A stretch of DNA of 64,000 bases, taken from NCBI GenBank assembly GCA_009774245.1, contig VSNM01000002.1, positions 62,001 through 126,000 on the forward strand, in the 5' to 3' direction. Under the pieces are notes generated by a model. It ran no database searches, was not told the origin of the DNA, and saw only the letters and a program-made list of their open reading frames with translations. This document shows positions 8,490 to 16,268 of the stretch, piece by piece. This DNA is from Lachnospiraceae bacterium (GTDB taxonomy: Bacteria; Bacillota; Clostridia; Lachnospirales; Lachnospiraceae). How positions within the stretch are numbered: position 1 is the stretch's first letter; every line of letters begins with the position of its first letter. Made by a program: the position numbers and the translations under genes.

Positions 8490-9062
8490 CTATTTGCGCT
8501 CCAATAAAAACAATTGTTTTGAATCCAATATCTTTAAGTTCTTTTCCGCAAGCATTTTCTCTATAAATCTCCTGCGTGTGACGTAGTTATTGATCCAGAA
8601 CGTTCCCAACATGGAATTGACTTCCCACTGGTATTGAAAATCGAACAGACTGAGCAAATCCATTCCCAAAACAGCCCTGTTTTCTATGTCTGGCGATATG
8701 TAGATCTGAACATCGTTCAATGTGATTTCCTCTGTAAGCTTAAAGCTTTGCACGATGTATGGCGCTATTCTGACATTCCTGCCTGATGCGTCAAACAGTT
8801 CTTCTTGAAAACCTGTATTTTCCAGCTCTTGTGTCAAATCAATGCCATTCCTTTTTAATAAATCCAACCCAATAATTGTATATGGTGAACCTGTATCAAG
8901 CTTAAACTGCAGCTTCTTTATTTTTCCATTTAAGTTCAGACTCAATAAAGTATAATAAGAAAACCTAGCGGTATCCTTTATTTGGTTTATTAAAAAATCA
9001 GGACGGTACCTTTTGATCTCTGACCGCCCTGTATTTTGTCTCTCTTGTATGTTGCTATCCAT
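8490..9062 (-). CDS. Retropepsin-like aspartic protease, single domain
   Basis: Predicted cytoplasmic protease of 190 residues. The catalytic triplet is in FKLDTGSPYTIIG (Asp56-Thr57-Gly58-Ser59). The hydrophobic-glycine element that follows in retropepsins is RAVLGMDLL at about 129-137. One catalytic Asp per chain means that activity would need a dimer, as in retroviral proteases. No gag, pol or transposon gene is nearby and there is no signal peptide. The ATG at 9060-9062 overlaps the stop of the upstream gene; a TTG nine bases earlier is also possible. It forms a two-gene unit with the unknown gene upstream and ends at a strong terminator. The fold call rests on these motifs; substrate and role are unknown. 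Confidence 0.75.
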   Translation of the reverse strand: MDSNIQERQNTGRSEIKRYRPDFLINQIKDTARFSYYTLLSLNLNGKIKKLQFKLDTGSPYTIIGLDLLKRNGIDLTQELENTGFQEELFDASGRNVRIAPYIVQSFKLTEEITLNDVQIYISPDIENRAVLGMDLLSLFDFQYQWEVNSMLGTFWINNYVTRRRFIEKMLAEKNLKILDSKQLFLLERK

Positions 9063-9426
9063 GTGTCTCAATCTCTTCCTTTCTATAAAGAGTCCCCATA
9101 TATGGCTCCAGGTAATCTGTATAATCGTATCTCATTGATGTGACATCCCCACATAGCGACTCCTCATATTTATTTGCCAAGCTGTAATCACACTCAGTAA
9201 TTACATAATAGACTTTGGAATAGTATTCTGTGTATCCATCCGGCATACGTTTTGCTTTATGCCGCACCGGTGTGATCAGAAAACATTGTCTCAAATCCCA
9301 TTGAAGCCTGGACACATTAACCTCTTTATCCTGATTTAAGACCTTATATACCATTGGCTCCACTTTCTCCACTGATAATCCATATTTTACAAATATTTCT
9401 CCCACATTTACTATAGCTTCTGTCAT
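9055..9426 (-). CDS. Hypothetical protein, partner of the aspartic protease
   Basis: A soluble protein of 123 residues starting MTEAIVNVGEIFVKYGLSVE. I chose the ATG at 9424-9426 because AAAGGTGG precedes it; the open frame extends upstream without such a site. It has no signal peptide, membrane helix or motif I recognise. The middle part (LRQCFLITPVRHKAKRMPDG, then EYYSKVYYVITECDY) looks like a small alpha/beta domain. Its stop (TAG) overlaps the start of the protease gene, so the two are almost certainly translated together and may work together, for example as substrate, inhibitor or adaptor. Confidence 0.6.
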   Translation of the reverse strand: MTEAIVNVGEIFVKYGLSVEKVEPMVYKVLNQDKEVNVSRLQWDLRQCFLITPVRHKAKRMPDGYTEYYSKVYYVITECDYSLANKYEESLCGDVTSMRYDYTDYLEPYMGTLYRKEEIETHG

Positions 9427-9519
9427 CTCAACACCACCTTTCCCATTGAGCAGGTTCCTTCTTGACCTTGTATCCATTATTATACCATTCTCATCCTCCG
9501 CGTGCAAGAAAATCCACTG

Positions 9520-10887
9520 TCAAGCCTCCTCAACCACGTCGGGTTTTAACACCTTCCGCGCCGCCAGCGCAAACGTAATCGCATGGACAGTCAGCGTGAT
9601 CGTCCACGTGATCGGATACGAGATGTAGACCGTGGACAGGCTGTGATACTCCGGAATCTGAAACACAGTAGCAATCCACAGCAGCCGCAGCCCGCAGGCG
9701 CCGATCAGGGAGACGATCATCGGAATGATTGAGTACCCGATGCCGCGCAGCGCGCCAACCAGCACATCCATAATACCGCACAGTGCATACACCGTACAGA
9801 TAAACTTCATTCGCACCATCCCTGCCGCGATGACCTCCGCGCTCGGCGAGTAGATGCCAAGCAGCGCGTTTCCGAAAAAGACGGCAAGATTTCCAAGCAG
9901 CAGACCGGTTATGACCACACAAAGCTCTCCCGCAAACAGGATTTTGTAAATGCGCCTGTACTGCCTTGCACCAAAGTTCTGGCTTGTGAAGGATATGGTC
10001 GCCTGGTGAAACGCGTTCATTGCCATATAGACAAAACCTTCAATATTCGCAGCCGCCGAATTACCTGCCACCGCGATATTTCCAAAAGAATTGACGGCGG
10101 ACTGGATCACGACGTTGGACAGCGAAAACACGGTTCCCTGAAATCCCGCCGGAAGACCGATCTGCATGATCTTTCCCAGCTTGTCCTTCGAGATGGCAAG
10201 TTCTTTCAATTCCAGATGAATGCCGCCCTGCTCCCTCACCAGGCAGCGGACAACCAGCAGTGCCGAGATCGTCTGCGAGATGACAGTTGCCGCGCCGACG
10301 CCCGCTACACCCATGTGACAGGCAATCACAAAAAACAAATTTAACACTACATTCACGATGCCTGCAGCCAGCAGATAATAGAGCGGTCTTTTCGTGTCAC
10401 CGACTGCTCTTAAGATCGCGCTGCCAAAGTTATAGACCATCATGGAAGTCATGCCAAGAAAATAAATCCGCAGATACAGGGCTGCCAGTTCCAGCACCTC
10501 CGGCGGCGCCTGCATCAGCTCCAGGAGTCCGCGCGCCCCGACCAGACCGACCACGGTGAGCAGCACACCGCTGCAGATGCTCAGCAGCATCGAAGTATGT
10601 ACCGTTTCTTTTAAGTCGCTGTCCTTTTTCGCGCCGTAATACTGCGCTGTCAGCACATTGCTTCCCACAGACAAGCCCACAAAAAGATTGGTCAGTAAAT
10701 TAATCAGCGCCGTGTTGGAACCCACTGCCGCCAGCGCGTTGTCCCCCGCAAACCGCCCCACCACGACAATATCCGCAGCGTTAAACAGCAGCTGCAGGAT
10801 ACTCGAGCACATCAGCGGCAGCGCAAAGAGGAGCATTTTGCCAAATACCGAACCGCTACACATGTCAATTTCGTATTCTTTATTCAT
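9520..10887 (-). CDS. MATE family multidrug/sodium antiporter
   Basis: Inner-membrane exporter of 455 residues with the twelve-helix MATE layout. The first repeat starts GKMLLFALPLMCSSILQLLF and then NAADIVVVGRFAGDNALAAV, the classic MATE opening. The frame is open for 81 codons further upstream, but that part runs into the neighbouring MATE gene. The ATG at 10885-10887 has a well-placed TAGGAGGG site. The protein begins MNKEYEIDMCSGSVFGKML. It follows a second MATE gene by 11 bases. Substrate cannot be told from sequence. Confidence 0.88.
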   Translation of the reverse strand: MNKEYEIDMCSGSVFGKMLLFALPLMCSSILQLLFNAADIVVVGRFAGDNALAAVGSNTALINLLTNLFVGLSVGSNVLTAQYYGAKKDSDLKETVHTSMLLSICSGVLLTVVGLVGARGLLELMQAPPEVLELAALYLRIYFLGMTSMMVYNFGSAILRAVGDTKRPLYYLLAAGIVNVVLNLFFVIACHMGVAGVGAATVISQTISALLVVRCLVREQGGIHLELKELAISKDKLGKIMQIGLPAGFQGTVFSLSNVVIQSAVNSFGNIAVAGNSAAANIEGFVYMAMNAFHQATISFTSQNFGARQYRRIYKILFAGELCVVITGLLLGNLAVFFGNALLGIYSPSAEVIAAGMVRMKFICTVYALCGIMDVLVGALRGIGYSIIPMIVSLIGACGLRLLWIATVFQIPEYHSLSTVYISYPITWTITLTVHAITFALAARKVLKPDVVEEA

Positions 10888-10898
10888 ATCAGTCCCTC

Positions 10899-12245
10899 CT
10901 AACCGCGATTTTTTATAACCGGATTCCTGAGCGTCATGACAACCAATGGTATCACCATCAGAAACCAGACCGCAGGCTCTGTCCATATGATTCCCCAGTA
11001 TCCAAACATTCTCACGAACACAAACGTAAACACCAGTTTCCCGACAAGCTCGATAAAGCTGGACAAAATAGGCGTCCTGTGATCCCCGAAACCCTGCATA
11101 CAGTTTCGGAGGATCACGATAAACAGACACACGAGCAAAAAGGACATATCCACCCTGAGGTATGTCGTTCCCCAGTAAATGATCTCCTCATTGTCCGAAC
11201 TGGTGAGAAAACGAATCAGATACGGCGAGACAGTATGCGCAAGGACAAAGACAATCCCGTCCCAGACAGCACCTATGAGCAGTACGCTCTTCATTCCCTG
11301 CCGAATCCTGTCGTACCTGCCGGCGCCGTAATTCTGCCCGCAGTAAGTCGCCATCGAGGAGCCAAGCACGCTCACGGGCAGTCCCCATATCTCAAAGATC
11401 TTGCGCGCCGCGGTGTGCGCCACGATAATGTTTGTACCTAACTGGTTGATGCCGCTCTGCAGCACCAGTGTGCCGAAGTTCACAAGGCTCGACATCAGTC
11501 CCATGGACAGCCCGCTCTGATACAGCAAAACGATCCTGTCCCTCGAAAGTACAAAATGCTCCCGCACGATGTGCAGTATCGGAAAATTGCGGCGAATCCA
11601 GACCAGACAGAGCACCACCGACAACAGCTGCGAGACGAGCGTCGCTACCGCCGCGCCGCGCACGCCCATATCAAAGACAAGGATAAACAGATAGTCCAGC
11701 CCGACGTTTGTCAGCGCCGCGATCACCAGAAAGACCAGCGGCGTGAGCGAATCACCGATCGCGCGCAGCGTGTTTGCACATAGATTATACGCCAGCGTCA
11801 CAAACATTCCCCACACCAGCGGCGTGATATAGGACAACGCCATATCCATCTGCCCGGGCGGCACATTTAAGAGTGTCAATATCGGCCGGATAAAAACAGC
11901 AACGACTGTGATGAGCACAGCCGCAGTCAGAAATCCCAGCGTGACCGCGCCCGCCACATTCTCCTTCAGCCTCCGCTCCTCGCCGCTCCCGTAAAAACGC
12001 GCTGTCAGCACACTAAATCCAAGGCTCAGCCCGTTAAAAAACCCTGTCAGCAACGTGTACAAAACAGACACCGAACCCACCGCCGCGAGCGCCGTCTCCC
12101 CCAGAATCCTTCCCACGATCTTTGTGTCAACCAGACTGTAACAGATCTGAAACAGATTGCCCAGAAACACCGGTATGGCAAACAGCAGAATCAGCTTCAC
12201 CGGTCTGCCCTCGGTCAAATTCAGAGCCGTTTTCGCGTTTTTCAT
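10899..12245 (-). CDS. MATE family efflux transporter (second copy)
   Basis: Twelve-helix exporter of 448 residues, opening LTEGRPVKLILLFAIPVFLG and then NLFQICYSLVDTKIVGRILG, with the MATE ALAAVGSVSVLYTLLTGFFN stretch. The ATG at 12243-12245 is preferred over a GTG three codons earlier, which lies too close to the GAGAAGG site. It is only distantly similar to the MATE protein encoded directly downstream, so this is an old pair rather than a recent duplication. It lies 69 bases after the RNA methyltransferase gene, behind a leader made of 14-base repeats. Confidence 0.88.
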   Translation of the reverse strand: MKNAKTALNLTEGRPVKLILLFAIPVFLGNLFQICYSLVDTKIVGRILGETALAAVGSVSVLYTLLTGFFNGLSLGFSVLTARFYGSGEERRLKENVAGAVTLGFLTAAVLITVVAVFIRPILTLLNVPPGQMDMALSYITPLVWGMFVTLAYNLCANTLRAIGDSLTPLVFLVIAALTNVGLDYLFILVFDMGVRGAAVATLVSQLLSVVLCLVWIRRNFPILHIVREHFVLSRDRIVLLYQSGLSMGLMSSLVNFGTLVLQSGINQLGTNIIVAHTAARKIFEIWGLPVSVLGSSMATYCGQNYGAGRYDRIRQGMKSVLLIGAVWDGIVFVLAHTVSPYLIRFLTSSDNEEIIYWGTTYLRVDMSFLLVCLFIVILRNCMQGFGDHRTPILSSFIELVGKLVFTFVFVRMFGYWGIIWTEPAVWFLMVIPLVVMTLRNPVIKNRG

Positions 12246-12257
12246 TACATTCACACC

Positions 12258-12310
12258 TTCTCAATCACACTTTCTAATCAAGCTCTTCTAATCAGATTTC
12301 GCAGATCAGG
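12258..12310. repeat. Short 14-base tandem repeats in the MATE leader
   Basis: On the plus strand TTCTCAATCA (from 12258), TTCTAATCA (12272-12280) and TTCTAATCA (12286-12294) recur every 14 bases, with a decayed fourth unit after 12298. They fill the space between the methyltransferase stop and the MATE start. No terminator is visible here, so readthrough from argC through both MATE genes is possible. Confidence 0.6.
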
Positions 12311-12314
12311 CTCC

Positions 12315-13952
12315 TCAATTTTTGCGCAGCCCTCTGGGGTAATGGTTCTTCATAACCTGTCCCGCAAGCTTCCCCCAGCCGATGCTGTAGCCCTGATACG
12401 TCATCAGATACCACCCTTTTTCCCCGTCGTGATTCAACGTCATTCCGCCCAGATAGGCCCTCGCATTCTCCTCACTGCCAAGCTCCATCGACCGCTTTAC
12501 AGCTTCCTTTCGCAGCGCCAGCGCCAGCGCGTGAGACGGCTCAAAGCGGTTTTTCTTCATCGTGCCAAGGTGCAGTCCCGCCCGCAGCACTTTCAGTCCC
12601 TTAACTGACGGCATATCCTCCGGCATCAGGTAAAGCTGTTCGCCGAATTTCAGCAAACGCCCTTCCGCGCCTGCCGTCAGATCGATCTGCAGCGTCTCCT
12701 GCTGAAATTGCAGGAACTCCTTTATCTCCTTCGCGCGAATCCCCTTCTGCAGTCCGTTTGCCGGAAAAGCCCTGTATCCATCTGGCACTTCTCCCTGCTT
12801 TTGCAGTACGGCGAGATAATGCCCTTCCCCATGTGCCAAGTGCGGATAAAGTCGGATCGTGTGTCTTAATGTACTCACACCATCACTGACACACCTATCT
12901 TCCATATTAGCCAGATCGCTGCTGCCTTGTGCATTTTCACATACAGGCACTGTACTACCACCATATCTGTCATTGTCATATTGAAGCGTGCTGACAGCTG
13001 GCATGGCATTTCCTTCCTGACTTTTTTCACTGTAATGCGCCCACTCAGGAACACCGTCCGACATGCCCTCATATTTCCGTACAGCTACTACCTGATAATC
13101 CGGATGCCGCTCCAGAAACCGCGCGATGCTGCCCTCGTTCTCCGCAGGCGCAAAAGTGCAGGTCGAGTACACAAGTCTCCCGCCCGGACGGAGCATCCCG
13201 TCCGCGCAGTCGAGTATCTCGTCCTGCCTGTCCGCACAGAGCCGGACATTCTCCAGACTCCACTCCACGCACGCCTCCTCGTTCTTTCGAAACATTCCCT
13301 CGCCGGAACAGGGCGCGTCCACCAGAATACGGTCAAAATATCCTGCAAACACCTCTGACAAACGCTGCGGCGCCTCGTTGGTGACAAGGGCATTTCGTAT
13401 TCCCATGCGCTCCACATTTTCAGATAGAATCTTCGCCCGCGCCGAGTGAATCTCATTGCAGACAAGAATCCCTTCATTCTGCATATATGCTGCAATCTGC
13501 GTCGTCTTTCCTCCAGGCGCCGCGCACAGATCGAGCACGCGCTCCCCCGGCTTCGCCTCCAGGTACCCCGCTGGCACCATAGCGCTCGGCTCCTGTATGT
13601 AATAGACACCCGCCTCGTGAAACGGATGCCTGCCGGGCGATTCTAATTCCCCTATGCACCCGTGTGCAATCGAGTAGGGGAGACTTTCCCTACTCGCGCG
13701 CCGAGCGCATGTTGCGTCAGCAACTAATTTCCCTATGCGCCCGTGTGCATAATACAAGCCGTTTTTCTCCCAGGAAACCGGCGTCAAACCCGCAAACGGC
13801 GCTTTTTCCAGAAATTCCTCCACCGTGCCCTTGAGCGTATTCACCCTGAGCGCCTGATATTTTTCCTCATCATAACTACGCAGGAAAGCAGGATACGCCT
13901 CCCCGAGCATATCCTGCATCCGAATCCTGAAATCCTGTGGCAGCTGAATCAT
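12315..13952 (-). CDS. RsmF/NOL1-NOP2-Sun family RNA cytosine-C5 methyltransferase with two insertions
   Basis: Transfers a methyl group from S-adenosylmethionine to a cytosine in rRNA or tRNA. Motif I is VLDLCAAPGGKTTQIAAYM. The motif IV cysteine is in ILVDAPCSGEGMF and the motif VI catalytic cysteine in LVYSTCTFAPAENE. The C-terminal RsmF-type RNA-binding part is present. At 545 residues it is about 90 longer than usual. One insert (about residues 69-108) is the translation of interspersed repeat copy C, between NGLYY and the PGRHPFHEAGVYYIQEPSAM core that should follow it. A second insert of about 54 residues lies after SDGVPEW and before LRHTIRLYPH. Both keep frame and spare catalytic motifs, so the enzyme may still work. 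The ATG overlaps the argC stop (ATGA). Confidence 0.85.
   Translation of the reverse strand: MIQLPQDFRIRMQDMLGEAYPAFLRSYDEEKYQALRVNTLKGTVEEFLEKAPFAGLTPVSWEKNGLYYAHGRIGKLVADATCARRASRESLPYSIAHGCIGELESPGRHPFHEAGVYYIQEPSAMVPAGYLEAKPGERVLDLCAAPGGKTTQIAAYMQNEGILVCNEIHSARAKILSENVERMGIRNALVTNEAPQRLSEVFAGYFDRILVDAPCSGEGMFRKNEEACVEWSLENVRLCADRQDEILDCADGMLRPGGRLVYSTCTFAPAENEGSIARFLERHPDYQVVAVRKYEGMSDGVPEWAHYSEKSQEGNAMPAVSTLQYDNDRYGGSTVPVCENAQGSSDLANMEDRCVSDGVSTLRHTIRLYPHLAHGEGHYLAVLQKQGEVPDGYRAFPANGLQKGIRAKEIKEFLQFQQETLQIDLTAGAEGRLLKFGEQLYLMPEDMPSVKGLKVLRAGLHLGTMKKNRFEPSHALALALRKEAVKRSMELGSEENARAYLGGMTLNHDGEKGWYLMTYQGYSIGWGKLAGQVMKNHYPRGLRKN
13643..13752. repeat. Interspersed repeat copy C, in frame inside the methyltransferase gene
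   Basis: Contains CCCGTGTGCAATCGAGTAGG, the hairpin GAGTAGGGGA...TCCCTACTCG, CGCGCGCCG and the closing CCCGTGTGCATAA, as in copies A and B. It is bounded by a 26-base direct repeat, 13643-13668 and 13724-13749, matching at 24 of 26 bases. The 81-base offset is an exact multiple of three. The minus-strand translation has no stop and adds about 40 residues (HGRIGKL...SIAHGCIGELE) to the protein. Confidence 0.85.
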
Positions 13953-14893
13953 AACACCAATCCCTTACTTTCCCCGCACCCCAGAATGATATTGAGGCAC
14001 TGCACCGCCGCGCCTGACGCGCCCTTTCCGAGATTGTCAAAGCGCGTGCTGACCAGCAGCCTGTCCTCATTTCCTGTCACATAGACCTCGATGCCGTCCC
14101 AGCCGGAACACATATTTCCAGCCAGGAATCCATTATAGTCCGCTTCCTTCCCAAAGGGCATCACCCTGACAAACGGCTCGCCCTCAAAATAATCTGCGAA
14201 CATTGTTTGCACCTGATCCGGCGACGGCTTGTCCTTCAATAAATCCGTGTAAAACTGCAGCGTCACCACCATGCCGCTGTAATAATCACAGATTAAGGGA
14301 GAAAACAAAGGCGTCTTTTCAAGCCCTGTGATCTTCTGCATTTCTTTCAAATGTTTATGGTTCTGGCTAAGCGCATACTCCCTCGGTGCGTCGAGCTCCT
14401 TGTCCCGTCCGTCCGCCTCGTACACCGCGATCGTCTTTTTGCCCGCCCCGCTATAGCCCGACATCGCAAACGCCGCTACTGGATAATCTTTCGGAAGGAT
14501 TCCCTCTGCAATCATCGGATATGCGATCGTGATAAAACCTGTCGCATAGCAGCCAGGAACTGCAATTCTCTTTCCCGTTCTGATTGCCTCTCTGTGCGCC
14601 TTGGAAAGCTCCGGATAACCATATGCCCAGCCAGGTTCTGTGCGGTGCGCCGTCGATGTGTCAATGATGATCGTGTTGTCATTCTCGACCATCGCCACAG
14701 CCTCCCGCGCCGCCGCGTCAGGCAGGCACAGGAATGTGATATCCGACGCGTTGATATATTTTCTGATCTCCGCCGGATCTTTCCTTAGCTCTGACGGAAT
14801 CTTTAAGATCTCAATATCATCCCTTCCCTCAAAGCGCTCAAAGATACGCAGCCCGGTCGTTCCCTCACTTCCATCGATAAATACTTTTTTCAT
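13949..14893 (-). CDS. argC: N-acetyl-gamma-glutamyl-phosphate reductase (short type)
   Basis: NADPH-dependent third step of arginine synthesis, reducing N-acetylglutamyl phosphate to the semialdehyde in the cytoplasm. The 314 residues begin MKKVFIDGSEGTTGLRIFER (nucleotide-binding loop). The catalytic cysteine is in IAVPGCYATGF and the substrate region in SGYSGAGKKT. The length and the GSEGTTGLRI form match the shorter type 2 ArgC. The ATG at 14891-14893 has AGGAG seven bases upstream and a consensus promoter is present. No other arginine gene is near; it is followed by the RNA methyltransferase with a four-base overlap. A damaged second copy of its ends lies at 16181-16232. Confidence 0.93.
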   Translation of the reverse strand: MKKVFIDGSEGTTGLRIFERFEGRDDIEILKIPSELRKDPAEIRKYINASDITFLCLPDAAAREAVAMVENDNTIIIDTSTAHRTEPGWAYGYPELSKAHREAIRTGKRIAVPGCYATGFITIAYPMIAEGILPKDYPVAAFAMSGYSGAGKKTIAVYEADGRDKELDAPREYALSQNHKHLKEMQKITGLEKTPLFSPLICDYYSGMVVTLQFYTDLLKDKPSPDQVQTMFADYFEGEPFVRVMPFGKEADYNGFLAGNMCSGWDGIEVYVTGNEDRLLVSTRFDNLGKGASGAAVQCLNIILGCGESKGLVL

Positions 14894-14927
14894 TTGCATT
14901 CTCCTCGCCATTCATTTCAATATACCT

Positions 14928-14956
14928 ATCATAAAGCGATTGTGGAAAAAAGTCAA
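14928..14956 (-). promoter_or_regulatory. Sigma-A type promoter of argC
   Basis: Minus strand TTGACT (14956-14951), a 17-base spacer and TATGAT (14933-14928), about 35 bases before the argC start. Nearly the full consensus. Confidence 0.75.
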
Positions 14957-14995
14957 ATACATCTATGAATGTCTTTTGTCAGGCGCAAAAAAACA

Positions 14996-15127
14996 TTACT
15001 GTTCACTCCGTTCCCAGTAACAGGCAAAAATCCATGCAAAATTTGCTTCGCAAATGGATTTTTACTTGCAACCACTACATTTTCTCACGGACTTAGCAGT
15101 AAATGCTAAGTCCTGTCTGAACAGTAA
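14996..15127. repeat. Nested inverted-repeat element (MITE-like or structured RNA)
   Basis: The outer arms TTACTGTTCA (14996-15005) and TGAACAGTAA (15118-15127) enclose two inner hairpins. One is AAAAATCCAT with ATGGATTTTT (about 15025-15063), holding a small TTTGC/GCAAA stem. The other is a perfect GGACTTAGCA / TGCTAAGTCC pair (15089-15098 with 15104-15113). Both flanks are A-rich. No protein is encoded. It occupies most of the 330-base gap between argC and the SUKH gene. The rest of the gap holds a CTGGTAA/TTACCAG hairpin (about 15150-15184) past the SUKH stop that may help end transcription. Confidence 0.7.
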
Positions 15128-15223
15128 AAAAAAACTGCCTGCCGGTCTATCTGGTAACACTTTTTTCCTACAGTTCTTTACCAGACATGACCAACAGACA
15201 GATCAAACAACAATTTATATATA

Positions 15224-16063
15224 TTAAAGATAAATAATATTCTCTGGCGGAATTTGCCTTGGTTTGCTATGGGCTTGATAAAACGCTTCCTGCTCTTCCT
15301 CTGCCTGTTCAAAGTCATAAACTCTTTTTCCAAACACCCATTCCAGAAACGTATCAAATTCTTGAAACCAGAAATCACCTGTCATGCTCTCTTCCTCAAA
15401 TTCTTCTCGTGATTCCGCATCCCACGCATTATTCATCTCATGATCCCAGCTTTGTACCTCACCTGTCTCACAATCAAGGAGCACCAGGTCGCCATTGTCA
15501 AGATTCCCAAGATGCATCCTTTCAATCTTCTCAAAATATCCAAGCGAAAGAGAAGATGGTTTGCTGAGATTATCGATGCAGAAGAAGTCAAGCTGCACAT
15601 CTCCGCACAGTTCCTCGTCCTGCTCTAGTTCCTCGTCGCTGTAGTCAATGTATTCCCCTGTAGACTGGTCATATCGCCCCTGATAACCATAATCTTCTGA
15701 GACAATACACTTCGGATAGAAACGCTCCTGCAGAACCGTGTAGCCCTGCAGATACTCGCGGAACATTCGGGGAAGCGTAACATGATTTTCCCGTTCAAAT
15801 GCTGCAATCTGCTCATCCGTCACATCGGATTCCAGTATTTTCCACGTCAGCGTATGGTTGTGCTTTTCATCCAGTTCAAATACCTGATGAGCCGTCAGAT
15901 ATTCCGGAACCTCCTCCTCTGTCAAGTTCTTATTGTCGAGTATGTACAGACGATTCACTCTGTTCCCGCCCCATGACGTGCGCCGTATATTTCTGATGTA
16001 AACATTTTGGGGATTCTCTTTCAGATAATCCTCATACAATTTTAACAACTGCGCTTTCTGCAT
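15224..16063 (-). CDS. SMI1/KNR4 (SUKH) family protein
   Basis: A soluble acidic protein of 279 residues. The SUKH fold is suggested by the opening ESDVTDEQIAAFERENHVTL followed by PRMFREYLQGY (about 75-110). It is also suggested by the later GYFEKIERMHLGNLDNGDLV, LLDCETGEVQSWDHE part. SUKH proteins often act as immunity proteins against contact-dependent or polymorphic toxins, but others are general binding proteins. No toxin gene is adjacent, so the role here is open. The start has a GGAAAGGAAGGA site. The gene is flanked by a nested inverted repeat on one side and by the argC remnant on the other. Confidence 0.72.
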   Translation of the reverse strand: MQKAQLLKLYEDYLKENPQNVYIRNIRRTSWGGNRVNRLYILDNKNLTEEEVPEYLTAHQVFELDEKHNHTLTWKILESDVTDEQIAAFERENHVTLPRMFREYLQGYTVLQERFYPKCIVSEDYGYQGRYDQSTGEYIDYSDEELEQDEELCGDVQLDFFCIDNLSKPSSLSLGYFEKIERMHLGNLDNGDLVLLDCETGEVQSWDHEMNNAWDAESREEFEEESMTGDFWFQEFDTFLEWVFGKRVYDFEQAEEEQEAFYQAHSKPRQIPPENIIYL

Positions 16064-16180
16064 ACGAATCCTTCCTTTCCGAACTTAGATTTTCATCGAT
16101 TGATTAATGGCTGCCATATTTTTCATTTTAACATTTTTTTCAAAAATATCTTATGACGTTTTGTGAAAAAATTAATTAAA

Positions 16181-16232
16181 CGCACCCCAGAATGATATTG
16201 AGGCACTGCACCGCCGCGTCAGGCAGACACAA
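16181..16232 (-). pseudogene. Shrunken, internally deleted copy of argC
   Basis: Bases 16181-16218 equal argC 3'-end bases 13975-14012 at all 38 positions. From 16211 the sequence continues as an internal argC part (14710 onward, ccgccgcgtcaggcag, then with mismatches to about 16232). The two pieces share CCGCCGCG, so a deletion of about 700 bases between these eight-base repeats in a second argC copy explains the join. Only about 50 bases remain and nothing is expressed. The rest of the 16064-16268 gap is AT-rich with no feature I can name. Confidence 0.8.
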
Positions 16233-16268
16233 AAACGTGAAAGAAATAACATTGCAATCGGATGTTGT

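Noticed and set aside
10888..11130. 81-codon N-terminal extension of the MATE protein at 9520
   Set aside because: It lies within the neighbouring MATE gene, looks unlike any MATE N-terminus, and the internal ATG has a clear TAGGAGGG site.
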